The notes: generated by a model from the sequence alone, not told the origin. A stretch of 64,000 nucleotides of DNA from Streptomyces reniochalinae (GCF_003323735.1 NZ_QOIM01000041.1:287938-351937), one strand, 5' to 3'. Positions 8,491 through 17,617 are shown, counted from the first letter of the stretch. Numbers and translations: made by a program.

Positions 8491-8709
8491 TCAGTCGTTC
8501 TGCATCGGGCCGAACTTGAAGATCACCGAGTCGTTGATGATGTGGTCGTCGTCCGACACGTTGACGGACGTCCACTTCTTGTGGACGTCCTTGTGGACCC
8601 AGTTGTACTCGTCCCCGCCGCAGGCCGAGGCCGCGGTGGTGCCGGCGGCGGCCAGACCGAGGGCGGCGAGGCCGACCGCGAGGGAGCGCGTCAGGGTGCG
8701 CATGCGCAT
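8491..8709 (-). CDS. Small secreted protein of unknown function
   Basis: 72 residues. A basic N-terminus and an alanine-rich hydrophobic core (LAVGLAALGLAAAG) end in TTAASA, a good signal peptidase site. The mature peptide is about 45 residues: CGGDEYNW, a Lys/His-rich patch (VHKDVHKKW), then DDDHIINDSVIF. It has one cysteine, at the mature N-terminus region, but no clear lipobox. The ATG at 8709 lies five bases from GGAGG; a second ATG two codons on is the alternative. It is divergent from a chaplin gene, which hints at an aerial-growth surface role, but I do not recognise the family. Confidence 0.6.
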   Translation of the reverse strand: MRMRTLTRSLAVGLAALGLAAAGTTAASACGGDEYNWVHKDVHKKWTSVNVSDDDHIINDSVIFKFGPMQND

Positions 8710-9016
8710 GGAAACCTCCGTGGAGATCACGAAAGAACAAGGACCGGTCCATCGTCACCGCTTCGCCGGGCATTACAGAGCAATATATGAAAGACACGGC
8801 ATAAGGGACCCGAATGGCCGCCTCGGCCCCGGACTCCGGGCATCCCCGCGCAGGGCCGCCGCCGGTGACGCGGTGGTCCACTCACGGGTGAGGCGCCGAA
8901 GGGAAACACCGCCGATCGGGTGAGTCCCCGCCCGTTGGGCGTGGCGACGGAATCCCCGGCTCGGGTCGCGGTGCACCCTTGTGCGCGTCTTGGTACACAG
9001 AACAAGGAGGATCGCC
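8710..9016. other. Divergent intergenic region, secreted protein / chaplin
   Basis: 307 bases that must hold the promoters of both flanking secreted-protein genes. An unusually AT-rich island (about 8774-8812, around ACAGAGCAATATATGAAAG) stands out and is a likely promoter area for the leftward gene. I could not place confident hexamers, and no good sigma-BldN-type pair was found before the chaplin. Confidence 0.4.
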
Positions 9017-9253
9017 ATGCGCATCCGTACCGCGGTTGTCGCCTCGGGGCTGGCCGCCACCACCGTTCTCGGCGGCGCGAGCGCGGCGTTCGCCGACGCG
9101 GGCGCCAGTGGCGCGGCGACGAACTCGCCCGGAGTGCTCTCCGGCAACGTCGTCCAGGTCCCGGTCCACATCCCGATCAACGTGTGCGGCAACACCGTCG
9201 ACGTCATCGGGGTCCTGAACCCCGCCTTCGGCAACTTCTGCTACAACGACTGA
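9017..9253 (+). CDS. Short chaplin
   Basis: 78 residues. A signal peptide (cleaved near AAFA-DAG) is followed by a single chaplin domain of about 50 residues: SPGVLSGN, VPVHIPINVCGNTVDVIG, LNPAFGNFC. It has the two conserved cysteines and the GN and NVCGN motifs of short chaplins (ChpD-H type). These assemble into amyloid-like hydrophobic films on aerial hyphae and spores. The ATG at 9017 has AAGGAGG seven bases upstream; upstream in-frame starts lack this. The C-terminus (FCYND) is slightly unusual. It is followed by a strong terminator. Confidence 0.93.
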   Translation: MRIRTAVVASGLAATTVLGGASAAFADAGASGAATNSPGVLSGNVVQVPVHIPINVCGNTVDVIGVLNPAFGNFCYND

Positions 9254-9313
9254 CACCACCCCGCGGTACCTGAGGCGGGTATTCCCCTCTCCCGCGGGCT
9301 CTCCGTTGTCAGT

Positions 9314-9347
9314 CGAGCGCCCCGCCGGCACACCGGCGGGGCGCTCG
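9314..9347 (+). terminator. Chaplin terminator
   Basis: A perfect 15-pair stem (CGAGCGCCCCGCCGG with CCGGCGGGGCGCTCG) and a CACA loop, about 60 bases after the chaplin stop. Confidence 0.8.
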
Positions 9348-9410
9348 CGCGTTCGCGGTTGTGGGGCCGCCGCCACCCCGCTGGGAGCGGACCAGGCGGC
9401 CTCAGGACAG

Positions 9411-9473
9411 AGGGGGACGCCCCCGCAGGGGCGCGGGGGAACGGCGCGACCAGCCACAACCCACCCGCGGACC
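9411..9473. repeat. Likely copy of a dispersed Streptomyces intergenic repeat
   Basis: The run GGGGCGCGGGGGAACGGCGC, then GACCAGCCACAACCCACCCGCGG, closely resembles a short element I recall as very common between Streptomyces genes, often after gene ends. A small hairpin (CGCCCC-CGCA-GGGGCG, 9418-9433) is at its left edge and may end hypX transcription on the minus strand. Copy number cannot be judged from one window. Confidence 0.5.
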
Positions 9474-9525
9474 GCACGCCGCGGACAGTGGCACCCCCCC
9501 GGGGAGCAAGCGCCGCAGGAAGGCT

Positions 9526-11208
9526 CTAACCCCGGCGGCTCGCCACGTCCCGGGGCACCGGTTCCTTGCGGAGGAACGCGGCCCGCAGCGCGTGGTGCGG
9601 GGCGCCCGGGTCGAACAGGACGCGGTGCATGGCGGCCAGTTCCTGGTCGCGGTACGAGGCCAGCGGTTCGGCCGCCTCGTCCCGGGCCCTGTTGGCCTTC
9701 TTGACGGCCAGCCGCTGGTGGGTGGCCGGATCCACGGCCAGCGCGGCCGCCAGCTCGGCCACGCGCGGCGCGAACTCGCTCGGCCCGGCCGGCAGCACCC
9801 GGTCCACCAGGCCGATGCGGCGCGCGGTGGCCGCGCTCATCGGCTCGGCGTCCCGCATCAGCGCTTCGGTGATCTCCGGGCCGACCCGGCGGGGCAGTGT
9901 GTAGGTCCACAGTTCGGAGCCCGGCAGGCCCATCAGCCGGTAGTGCGGGTTGAGGACGGTGCCCGCTTTGCACCACACCTCGTCGGCGGCGGCGGCCAGC
10001 ATGGCGCCGCCCGCCGCGGCGTTGCCGCCGAGCGCGGCGACCACCAGCCGGTCCGTGGTGGTCAAGACCGCCTCGACCACGTCGTCGATCGCCTGGATGT
10101 TGGCCCAGCCCTCGGCCGCGGAGTCGCGGGCCGCCTCGATGACGCCGAGGTGGATGCCGTTGGAGAAGAAGTCGCGCGCACCGCCGAGCACCACCACCCG
10201 GGTCGGCCGCGTGCAGGCGTACCGGTAGGCGGCCAGCAGCCGTCGGCACTGGACGGTGCTCATCGCGCCGCCGGGGAAGGAGAAGTGCACATACCCGACG
10301 CCGTCCCGCTCCCGGTAGCGGATCTCGGAGTAGGTGAGGCGTTCCGGAGCGAGTTCGAGCGGTGCCGGGCGTTCGGGCACGTCCGGCAGCCGGTCGCCCA
10401 GCGCCAGCGTGGCCGGCAGCTTGAACGTCGCACGGCCGCCGGGGGCGCGCACGGGGCGCAGTTGGGGGATCCAGACCGCGCCGTCCACCGTGGCCCGGCA
10501 GATGGCGCCCGCCCGGGTGGCGACGATCTCCCCCGGGGTGCCGTGCAGTTGGTCCTCGAGGTGGCCGCCGTGCAGGTACCACTCGGCGCCCAGCATCGCA
10601 TCGCGCACTCCGGGCTGCGAGTCGGCGGCCCGCAGGGTGCGCAGCACGGCGACCGTCCCGTCCGACTGCCAGTCGATGCGGCGCTCGGACTGCCGCATGA
10701 CCGGCCGCACCGTCGGCGTGAGGTCCCGTTGCGAGCGCGGGCGGTGGCTGCCGGTGGCGAACTTGGCCAGGGCGCTGCGGACCGCTTCGAGGGCCGCGTC
10801 GGAGATCTCACCGCGGTACAGGTCGCTCTTGGCGACGCCGCCGGGCACCTCGCACTCGGCGGAGGCCCAGATGTCGCCCGCGTCCATCTCCGCCTCGGCC
10901 TGGAGCACGGTCACGCCCCAGCGGCCGCGCCCCTCGGCGACGGCCCGGTCGAGGGAGGAGGGGCCGCGGTCGCCTGGCGGACCCGGGTGGACGATCAGGC
11001 AGGTGTACCGCGACCACACGTCCTCGGGGACGGCTGTCCGCAGCATCGGCGCGACCACCAGCTCCGGCTCGTACCCGGCGACCGCGTGCCGCACGTCGTC
11101 GGCGTCGCGCACCACCTCGGTGGCGACGGTGTGCCGGGCGTCGCGCAGTTCGGCCTGTACCCGCTGGGTCAGGCTGTTGAAGGCGCTCGCGATGAGCAGG
11201 ATCCGCAC
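9526..11208 (-). CDS. hypX: HypX/HoxX, CO-ligand synthesis for [NiFe]-hydrogenase
   Basis: 560 residues in two domains. The N-terminal formyltransferase-like domain (1 to about 260) has the HPGPPGDRG motif in place of the usual formyltransferase loop. The C-terminal crotonase-like domain (about 280-520) has LGGARDFFSNGIHL and NPHYRLMGLPGSELW, holding the Tyr and Glu expected of HypX. The family makes the active-site CO from formyl-tetrahydrofolate under aerobic conditions. Two adjacent GTG codons occur; the second (11208) is five bases from AGGAGG. It is the last gene of the hyp cluster. Confidence 0.9.
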   Translation of the reverse strand: MRILLIASAFNSLTQRVQAELRDARHTVATEVVRDADDVRHAVAGYEPELVVAPMLRTAVPEDVWSRYTCLIVHPGPPGDRGPSSLDRAVAEGRGRWGVTVLQAEAEMDAGDIWASAECEVPGGVAKSDLYRGEISDAALEAVRSALAKFATGSHRPRSQRDLTPTVRPVMRQSERRIDWQSDGTVAVLRTLRAADSQPGVRDAMLGAEWYLHGGHLEDQLHGTPGEIVATRAGAICRATVDGAVWIPQLRPVRAPGGRATFKLPATLALGDRLPDVPERPAPLELAPERLTYSEIRYRERDGVGYVHFSFPGGAMSTVQCRRLLAAYRYACTRPTRVVVLGGARDFFSNGIHLGVIEAARDSAAEGWANIQAIDDVVEAVLTTTDRLVVAALGGNAAAGGAMLAAAADEVWCKAGTVLNPHYRLMGLPGSELWTYTLPRRVGPEITEALMRDAEPMSAATARRIGLVDRVLPAGPSEFAPRVAELAAALAVDPATHQRLAVKKANRARDEAAEPLASYRDQELAAMHRVLFDPGAPHHALRAAFLRKEPVPRDVASRRG

Positions 11209-11283
11209 CACGACCTCCTGGTGGTTGATGGGTGAGCTGTCGGCAGATGTCCTGGCGGACTGGTGGGCACGTTCCTCGGTGGT

Positions 11284-12381
11284 TCAGCAGATCCGGGGGA
11301 GTTGTTCGCCCAGCGGCAGGTCCACGACTCTCCGGCCGCCGAGACCGGTGCGGGCGACGACCATGCCGGGGTGCTCCTCGACGCACTCGCCGACCACCGC
11401 GGCCTCGGCCCCGAGGGGGTGGGCGCGCATCGCGGCGAGCACGGCGTCCGCCTCGGCACGCGGCACGAAGGCGAGGAGCTTGCCCTCGTTCGCGACGTAC
11501 AGCGGATCGAGGCCCAGCATCGCGCAGGCGTTCGCCACGGCGTCGGGGACCGGCAGCGCGCGCTCGTGCAGCTCCACGCCCACCGAGGCGGCCGACGCGA
11601 TCTCGTTGAGGGCGGCGGCGACACCGCCGCGCGTGGGGTCGCGGAGCACGTGCACGTCCCGGGTGACGGCGAGCACGCTGTCCACAAGACCGCCCAGCGC
11701 CGCGCAGTCGCTCTCGATGCCGACCTCGAACTCCAGCCCCTCGCGCTTGCTGAGCACCGCCACGCCGTGCGCGCCGATCGCGCCGCTGACGAGCACCACG
11801 TCGCCGGGGCGTGCGCGCTGCGGCCTGATGTCGACCCCTTCGGGGATCAGCCCGATCCCGGCCGTGTTCAGGTAGACGCCGTCACCGCGCCCCGCCTCCA
11901 CGACCTTGGTGTCCCCGGTGGCGACCTCCACGCCCGCGGTGCGCGCCGCGGCGCCCAGCGCCTCGGCGATCCGCGCCACCAGGGCGATCTCCACGCCCTC
12001 CTCCAGGATGAACCCGCAGGACAGGTAGGCGGGCCGGGCCCCGCTCATCGCCAGGTCGTTGACCGTGCCGTTGACGGCCAGGCCGCCGATGCTGCCGCCG
12101 GGGAAGAACAGCGGCCGCACCACGAAGGAGTCGGTGGAGAAGGCCAGCCGGGCGCCGCCGAGTTCCAGCGCGGCGGAGTCGGCGAGCGTGGACAGTGCCC
12201 GGCCCCCGAACGCCGGGGCGAAGACGTGCTCCACCAGTTCGGCCGAGAGCGCTCCGCCCCCGCCGTGGCCCATCACGACCCGCCGCTGCCCGCGCAGCGG
12301 CGCAGGGCACGTCCAGCCGGAGAAGTCGGGCGCGGGGGAGGGCGCGCCCGTCGCGGGCTCGGCGGTTTCGGTGTCAGTCAA
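11284..12381 (-). CDS. hypE: Hydrogenase maturation protein HypE
   Basis: 365 residues of the PurM/ThiL-like ATPase family. HypE dehydrates a carbamoyl group on its C-terminal cysteine to make the cyanide ligands. The protein ends exactly in PRIC, the diagnostic tail, and the N-terminal glycine-rich GHGGGG and FSTDSFVVRPLFFPGG motifs are present. No ATG is available at the right place. A TTG at 12381 with GGAGG nine bases upstream gives the expected length and overlaps hypD by eight bases. Confidence 0.95.
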   Translation of the reverse strand: MTDTETAEPATGAPSPAPDFSGWTCPAPLRGQRRVVMGHGGGGALSAELVEHVFAPAFGGRALSTLADSAALELGGARLAFSTDSFVVRPLFFPGGSIGGLAVNGTVNDLAMSGARPAYLSCGFILEEGVEIALVARIAEALGAAARTAGVEVATGDTKVVEAGRGDGVYLNTAGIGLIPEGVDIRPQRARPGDVVLVSGAIGAHGVAVLSKREGLEFEVGIESDCAALGGLVDSVLAVTRDVHVLRDPTRGGVAAALNEIASAASVGVELHERALPVPDAVANACAMLGLDPLYVANEGKLLAFVPRAEADAVLAAMRAHPLGAEAAVVGECVEEHPGMVVARTGLGGRRVVDLPLGEQLPRIC

Positions 12382-13501
12382 CGCTGCTCGCCTCCAGTGG
12401 TGCGGTCGTCGTCCCGCCGAGCCGGCGGTAGAGGTAGTAGGCGGCGCAGGCACCCTCGCTGGAGACCATCGTGGCGCCCAGCGGGGTGCGCGGGGTGCAG
12501 GTGGTGCCGAACGCCTCGCACTCGTGCGGTTTCAGCAGCCCTTGGAGCACCTCGCCGCTGCGGCAGGCCGCCGGCTCCCTGGCCGTGATCGAGTCCACGG
12601 AGAACCGGTACTCCGCGTCCCAGGCGCGGTAGCGGGGCGCCAGCCGCCAGCCGCTGTCCGGGATGACGCCGATGCCGCGCCAGCCCCGGTCGCACGGCGC
12701 GAAGATCTGATCCAGCATGGCCCTGGCCGCCGTGTTGCCCTGCGCGACCACCGCGCGCTGGTAGGCGTTCTCGACGGTGTGCCGCCCGCTCTCCAGCTGG
12801 TGTACGGCGCGCCGCACGCCCTCCAGGATGTCCAGCGGCTCGAACCCCGTGACGACGATGGGCACCCCGAACCTGTCGGCCAGCGCGGGGTACTCGTCCG
12901 TCCCCATGACGCTGCACACGTGCCCCGCGGCGAGGAACGCCTGCACCCGGCACTCCTCGGAGGCCATGATCGCCTCGATGGCGGGCGGCACCCGCACGTG
13001 GGAGACGAGCAGGCTGAAGTTGCGCACGTCCTGCTCGGCCGCCTGGTGGACGGCCATGGCGTTGGGCGGGGCCGTGGTCTCGAAACCGATGCCGAAGAAG
13101 ACCACCTCGCGCTCCGGGTTCTCCCGGGCGATCCGCAGCGCGTCCAGCGGCGAGTAGACGACGCGGACGTCGCCGCCCTCCGACCTGACCTGGAAGAGGT
13201 CGCGCCCGGTGCCCGGCACGCGCAGCATGTCACCGAACGAGCAGAAGATGACATCGGGACGCGAGGCGATCTCCAGCGCCTTGTCGATCAGTTCGAGAGG
13301 GGTGACGCAGACCGGACAGCCGGGCCCGTGGATCAGTTCGAGCCCCTCGGGCAGCAGCTGGTCGATGCCGTGCCGGATGATCGAGTGGGTCTGCCCGCCG
13401 CACACCTCCATCAGCGCCCACGGGCGGGTGACGGTGGCGTGGATGTCGTCCAGCAGCCGCCGGGCCAGCTGCGGGTCCTGGAACTCGTCGATGTACTTCA
13501 C
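12374..13501 (-). CDS. hypD: Hydrogenase maturation protein HypD
   Basis: 375 residues, the iron-sulphur scaffold on which Fe(CN)2CO is built with HypC. Visible signatures are MEVCGGQTH (about 31-39), GPGCPVCVTP (about 60-69), GIGFETTAP, and the C-terminal cluster-binding cysteines in ACRSGEVLQGLLKPHEC and GTTCTPRTPLG. The GTG at 13501 shares GTGA with the hypC stop and has GGAGG upstream. Confidence 0.96.
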   Translation of the reverse strand: MKYIDEFQDPQLARRLLDDIHATVTRPWALMEVCGGQTHSIIRHGIDQLLPEGLELIHGPGCPVCVTPLELIDKALEIASRPDVIFCSFGDMLRVPGTGRDLFQVRSEGGDVRVVYSPLDALRIARENPEREVVFFGIGFETTAPPNAMAVHQAAEQDVRNFSLLVSHVRVPPAIEAIMASEECRVQAFLAAGHVCSVMGTDEYPALADRFGVPIVVTGFEPLDILEGVRRAVHQLESGRHTVENAYQRAVVAQGNTAARAMLDQIFAPCDRGWRGIGVIPDSGWRLAPRYRAWDAEYRFSVDSITAREPAACRSGEVLQGLLKPHECEAFGTTCTPRTPLGATMVSSEGACAAYYLYRRLGGTTTAPLEASSVD

Positions 13502-13821
13502 AGCCGCACCTCCTGCTGCCCGCTGCGCACGGGCTGCTCTTCCTCGCCCCGCCGCGCCTCCTCGGCCGCCCGCCACGGGTCGCCGAACTCCTCCTCCAGC
13601 AGCCCCAGACCCTCGAAGAGCGCCAGCGTCTGCCGGGCCGACTCCTCGTCCAGTCGCTGCAACGCGAATCCGACGTGCACGATGGTGTATTCGCCGACCC
13701 GCAGGTCGGGCACGTAGGCGAGGCACACCTCCTTGACCACGCCACCGAAGTCGACGGACGCCATGCGCGTGCCGTCACGCTCCTCGATGTCCAAGACCTT
13801 GCCGGGTACCGCCAGGCACAT
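13498..13821 (-). CDS. hypC: Hydrogenase maturation chaperone HypC
   Basis: 107 residues beginning MCLAVPGKV, with the essential cysteine at position 2. It carries iron between HypD and the large hydrogenase subunit. The HypC/HupF core ends near residue 75, and the Glu/Arg-rich tail of about 30 residues is longer than in most relatives. It overlaps hypD by four bases. Confidence 0.95.
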   Translation of the reverse strand: MCLAVPGKVLDIEERDGTRMASVDFGGVVKEVCLAYVPDLRVGEYTIVHVGFALQRLDEESARQTLALFEGLGLLEEEFGDPWRAAEEARRGEEEQPVRSGQQEVRL

Positions 13822-13850
13822 GGGCTCGTTCTCCTCGTTCGACGGTCGGG

Positions 13851-16241
13851 TCAGTGGGCCGCGACCAGGAGCTGGCCCAGGGCCAGCCCGCCGTCGCCGG
13901 GCGGGACGATCCTGTGGCGCAGGACCGTGAAGCCGTCGGCGCGCAAGTCGCGCGCACAGGTCTTGGACAGCAGCGCATTGGCGAACACGCCACCGGTCAG
14001 CGCCACGGTCTCCACCCCGTGCCGCTCGCGGGCCGCCGCACACACGCGCAGCACCAGCGCGGTGACCGCCGCGTGGAAGCGCGCCGCCATCAGTCCCCGT
14101 CCCGCACCCGCACGCAGGTCCGCGACGACGGCGGCCAGCAGCGGCCCCGGGTCGGCCACCAGCGGTTCCGGGGCGGCCGGTGGGCCCGGGGCGCCCGGCA
14201 GCGGGCCGCCGCCGGTGGGGGAGCGCAGCTCGAACGCGTAGCCGCCGGGGTCGGGGGCGGAGCAGGCCGCTGCCGCGGCCTCCAGCTCGACGGCGGCCTG
14301 CGCCTCGTATCCGGCGTGTCGGCACACGCCGGTCAGCGCGGCCACCGCGTCGAACAGCCGTCCCATGCTGGAGGTCGGCACGGAGTACAGGCCGCGGTCC
14401 AGCTGCCGCGCCAGCACCCGCAGCTCCGCCTCGGAGCAGCCCGCCACGCACGGCAGGTCCGCGTCCCAGGCCAGCCCCGCGGCCCACAGGTGGGCGAGGG
14501 CCATGCGCCAGGGGTGGCGTACGGCGGCGTCACCGCCGGGCAGCGGCGCGTAGCGCAGCTGGGCGACGCGGGTGGAGCGGTCGTAGTCGGCGAGCAGGAA
14601 CTCTCCGCCCCAGATCGCGCCGTCGTCGCCGTACCCCGTGCCGTCGAAGGCGACGCCCAGTACGGGGAACGAGCCGTCCAGCCCGTTCTCGGCCATCACC
14701 GAGGCGACGTGCGCGTGGTGGTGCTGGACCCGGCGCAGCGGCCGGCCGGCCGCTGCGCCCTCGGCCCACCGGGTGGAGCGGTAGCCGGGGTGCAGGTCGG
14801 CGGCCAGCAGTTGTGGGACGACTCCGGTGAGACCCGCCAGATGCTCGCCGGCACGCTCGAACGTGCCCAGCGTGGCCAGGTCGTCCATGTCCCCGATGTG
14901 GGCCGACAGCCACGCGCGCCGCCCCTCGCCCAGACCCAGGACGTTCTTCAGGTCCCCGCCCACGGCCAGTGCGGCCCGCACCGGAAGGGGAAGCGGCACC
15001 GGCACCGGCGCGTACCCGCGCGAGCGGCGCACCGGGAGCACCTCACCGTCCACGACACGCACCACCGAGTCGTCGCAGGGGACGTGGATCGGGCGGTCGT
15101 GGGTGAGGAAGGCGTCCGCGAGGGGCGCCAGCCGCTCCAGCGCCTCGTCCTCGTCCCAGGCGATGGGCTCGCCACCCAGGTTGCCGCTGGTCATCACCAG
15201 CAGCCGGGGCCCCGGCGGGTCGCCGGGCAGCCCCAGCAGCAGGTGGTGCAGCGGGGTGTAGGGGAGCATGACGCCCAGGTCGGGGCTGCCCGGCGCCACA
15301 GCGGCGGCGAGGCGGGGCCCCGCCGCGGCGAGGCCGTCTCCCGCCTCGGACAGGTGTCTGCGCAGCAGCACGATGGGGCGGCGGCTTCCGGCCAGCACGG
15401 ACCGCTCGTGCGGGCCGACGGTGGCGAACTCCTCGACATCCGCGAGGTCGCGTGCCATCACCGCGAACGGCTTGTCCCCGCGCGCCTTGCGGGAGCGCAG
15501 CAGCCGCACACTCTCCTCGTCGGACGCGTCGCACGCCAGGTGGTAGCCGCCCAGGCCCTTCACGGCGACGACCGCGCCCCGTGCGAGCAGCCGCCGCGCC
15601 TCGGCCACCGGATCGCCGCCGTGCTCCGTCCAGCCCGCGCCCGCCGCCCCGGGTACCAGCAGCCGCACGCGGGGACCGCAGTCGTGGCAGGAGACGGGCT
15701 GGGCGTGGAAGCGCCGGTCGGCCGGGTCCTCGTATTCGCGGGCACAGCGCTCGCACATCGCGAAGCGCGCCATGGTGGTGTTGGCGCGGTCGTAGGGCAG
15801 GCCGGTCACGAGGGTGAAGCGCGGCCCGCAGTCGGTACAGGTGACGAACGGGTGGCGGTGGCGGCGGTCCGCGGGGTCGGCCAGTTCCCGCAAGCAGGCG
15901 TCGCAGGTGGCGGTGTCAGGGGCGACGAGCGTGGAGAGGGCGGAGGGCGTACCGCCCGGCCGTGAGGCGACGATACGGAAACCGGAGCCCCCCTGCGGCG
16001 GCAGCGTCTCGTGCGTGACCGACTCGACCAGCGCCAGCGGCGGCGCCTCGCTCCCCACCCGCTGCCGGAAGGCGGCCACCGCCTCGCGGGCACCCTCCAC
16101 CTCGGCCACCACGCCCTCGCCCGTGTTGGTGACGTGTCCGGCCAGGCCCAGCCGTCCGGCCAGGCCGTACACGTACGGGCGGAACCCCACGCCCTGCACC
16201 ACGCCCCTGACCAGGACGCGGCTGCGCTCAGCCCCTGACAT
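13851..16241 (-). CDS. hypF: Carbamoyltransferase HypF
   Basis: 796 residues with the full domain order. An acylphosphatase domain (RGVVQGVGFRPYVY, about 10-25) is followed by two C4 zinc-finger segments (CDACLREL and CTDCGPRF; CERCAREY and CHDCGPR, about 110-185). A YrdC-like domain (KGLGGYHLACDA) comes next, then a Kae1-like C-terminal domain (HHAHVASVMAEN, FDGTGYGDDG, LTGGVFANALL). It transfers carbamoyl from carbamoyl phosphate to HypE. Its start overlaps the end of hypB by 14 bases. Confidence 0.96.
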   Translation of the reverse strand: MSGAERSRVLVRGVVQGVGFRPYVYGLAGRLGLAGHVTNTGEGVVAEVEGAREAVAAFRQRVGSEAPPLALVESVTHETLPPQGGSGFRIVASRPGGTPSALSTLVAPDTATCDACLRELADPADRRHRHPFVTCTDCGPRFTLVTGLPYDRANTTMARFAMCERCAREYEDPADRRFHAQPVSCHDCGPRVRLLVPGAAGAGWTEHGGDPVAEARRLLARGAVVAVKGLGGYHLACDASDEESVRLLRSRKARGDKPFAVMARDLADVEEFATVGPHERSVLAGSRRPIVLLRRHLSEAGDGLAAAGPRLAAAVAPGSPDLGVMLPYTPLHHLLLGLPGDPPGPRLLVMTSGNLGGEPIAWDEDEALERLAPLADAFLTHDRPIHVPCDDSVVRVVDGEVLPVRRSRGYAPVPVPLPLPVRAALAVGGDLKNVLGLGEGRRAWLSAHIGDMDDLATLGTFERAGEHLAGLTGVVPQLLAADLHPGYRSTRWAEGAAAGRPLRRVQHHHAHVASVMAENGLDGSFPVLGVAFDGTGYGDDGAIWGGEFLLADYDRSTRVAQLRYAPLPGGDAAVRHPWRMALAHLWAAGLAWDADLPCVAGCSEAELRVLARQLDRGLYSVPTSSMGRLFDAVAALTGVCRHAGYEAQAAVELEAAAAACSAPDPGGYAFELRSPTGGGPLPGAPGPPAAPEPLVADPGPLLAAVVADLRAGAGRGLMAARFHAAVTALVLRVCAAARERHGVETVALTGGVFANALLSKTCARDLRADGFTVLRHRIVPPGDGGLALGQLLVAAH

Positions 16242-17088
16242 GCGCGGGGGCGTGCGGATGGCTCAGCCCCTGGTCCGGGCCGTGCTCGTGTGCGTGACCG
16301 TGGCTGTGCTCGTGCTCGGGCCCGTCGCGGTGCCCGTGTTCGTGCCCGTGGGCGTGTTCGTGACGGTGGCCGTCGTCGTGTGCGTGCCCGTGCGCCGCCG
16401 TACGCCGGTCCATCACCGGGCGGTGGGCGGCGGCACCGTCTGCCACCGCCAGCGCCCGCTCCAGCAGCACACCGACGCCGAGTTGGGCCCGCGCCGAGGT
16501 GAAGGCGACCTCGACACCCGGGTTGACCTGACGCACGTGGGTGAGGAAGGCGTCACGGTCGAAGCCGACGGCCTCGGCGATGTCCTCCTTCGTGACGAGG
16601 ACCAACTGCGCCGTTCCGAACGCCGTGGGGTACTTCAGCGGCTTGTCCTCGCCCTCGGTGACCGAGGCCAGCACCACGCGCAGCGACTCGCCCAGGTCGT
16701 AGGAGGCCGGGCAGACCAGATTCCCCACGTTCTCCACGAACAGCAGCCGCGTGTCCCCAGGCAGCCAGCCGGCCAGGTGCCCGGCGAGCATGTCGGCCTC
16801 CAGGTGGCACAGCCCGTCGGTCAGTACCTGCTTGCAGGGCACGCCCGAACGGGCCAGGCGCCGCGCGTCGTTCTCGGTGGCCAGGTCGGCGGTCAGCGCG
16901 GCCACGGCGACCCCGCGCTCGCGGGCCAGGGCCAACTCCGCCTCCAGCAGCGCCGTCTTGCCGCTCCCCGGACTGGAGAGCAGGTTGACGGTGGCCGTCC
17001 CGCCGGCGGCCAGCTCGGCGCGCAGGTGCTCGGCACGGTCGTCGTTCCGGGCCATCACGGCCTGCTGGAGATCGGTGACGCGGCACAT
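16228..17088 (-). CDS. hypB: Nickel-insertion GTPase HypB with C-terminal His-rich tail
   Basis: 286 residues. The SIMIBI GTPase core has the Walker A loop SSPGSGKTALLEAE (about 38-51), TADLATENDARR, FVENVGNLVCPASYDLGE and the VTKEDI G4-like motif. The GTPase delivers nickel to the large subunit with HypA. Unusually, the histidine-rich nickel store is at the C-terminus: the last 67 residues contain 20 histidines in His-Gly/His-Glu/His-Ala alternation, whereas classical HypB carries it at the N-terminus. The ATG at 17088 lies four bases after the hypA stop. Confidence 0.95.
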   Translation of the reverse strand: MCRVTDLQQAVMARNDDRAEHLRAELAAGGTATVNLLSSPGSGKTALLEAELALARERGVAVAALTADLATENDARRLARSGVPCKQVLTDGLCHLEADMLAGHLAGWLPGDTRLLFVENVGNLVCPASYDLGESLRVVLASVTEGEDKPLKYPTAFGTAQLVLVTKEDIAEAVGFDRDAFLTHVRQVNPGVEVAFTSARAQLGVGVLLERALAVADGAAAHRPVMDRRTAAHGHAHDDGHRHEHAHGHEHGHRDGPEHEHSHGHAHEHGPDQGLSHPHAPAHVRG

Positions 17089-17092
17089 GGGA

Positions 17093-17473
17093 TCACAGCT
17101 CCTCGAGGGCTCGGGCGCGCTGCGGGCCCTCGGCCCAGCGCACGGTGGCGATGCCCAGCTCGCGGCCGGACAGCAACCGGGTACGGGAGTCGCCGCACCG
17201 CGTGCAGCACAGCCGCGGCGGCACGCCCGTGGCCCACTCACCGCCGCAGGACTCGCACCGGGCGCGCCCCGCGACGTGTTCGGTGACCAGTTCGGCGCCC
17301 GCCAGGACGGTGCCCTCGCAGGCGAGGGAGAAGGAGAAGCGCAACGCGTCGGGGACCACGCCCGCGAGCTCGCCCACCGACAGCGTCACGGTCTCGACGC
17401 CCTCGGCGCCGTGCGCGCGCGCCGCCTCCTCGACCTGGCAGACCACTGCCATCGCGATGGACATCTCGTGCAT
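17093..17473 (-). CDS. hypA: Nickel chaperone HypA
   Basis: 126 residues. It starts MHEMS, with the nickel-binding His2, and carries two zinc-binding CxxC pairs (CESCGG and CTRCGD, about residues 73-93). It hands nickel to HypB. The ATG has AGGGAAG upstream. The C-terminus is about 15 residues longer than the minimal family. Confidence 0.95.
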   Translation of the reverse strand: MHEMSIAMAVVCQVEEAARAHGAEGVETVTLSVGELAGVVPDALRFSFSLACEGTVLAGAELVTEHVAGRARCESCGGEWATGVPPRLCCTRCGDSRTRLLSGRELGIATVRWAEGPQRARALEEL

Positions 17474-17617
17474 CGGGCACTTCCCTGTGGTACGGACCGG
17501 GCTGCGGCCCGCACCATTACAGGGTCGCCCGTGGCCGCTCCCGCGCCGCCACGCCGCTGCCCGGGCGGGCCGTCCGCCGTTCGGCGGTTCCCCGCGAGCC
17601 GCCCGTGTGATGCGCCG

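Noticed and set aside
8920..9010. A sigma-BldN-type promoter (CGTAAC / CGTTGA) before the chaplin
   Set aside because: CGTTGG is present near 8934 but no matching -35 hexamer lies about 16 bases upstream.
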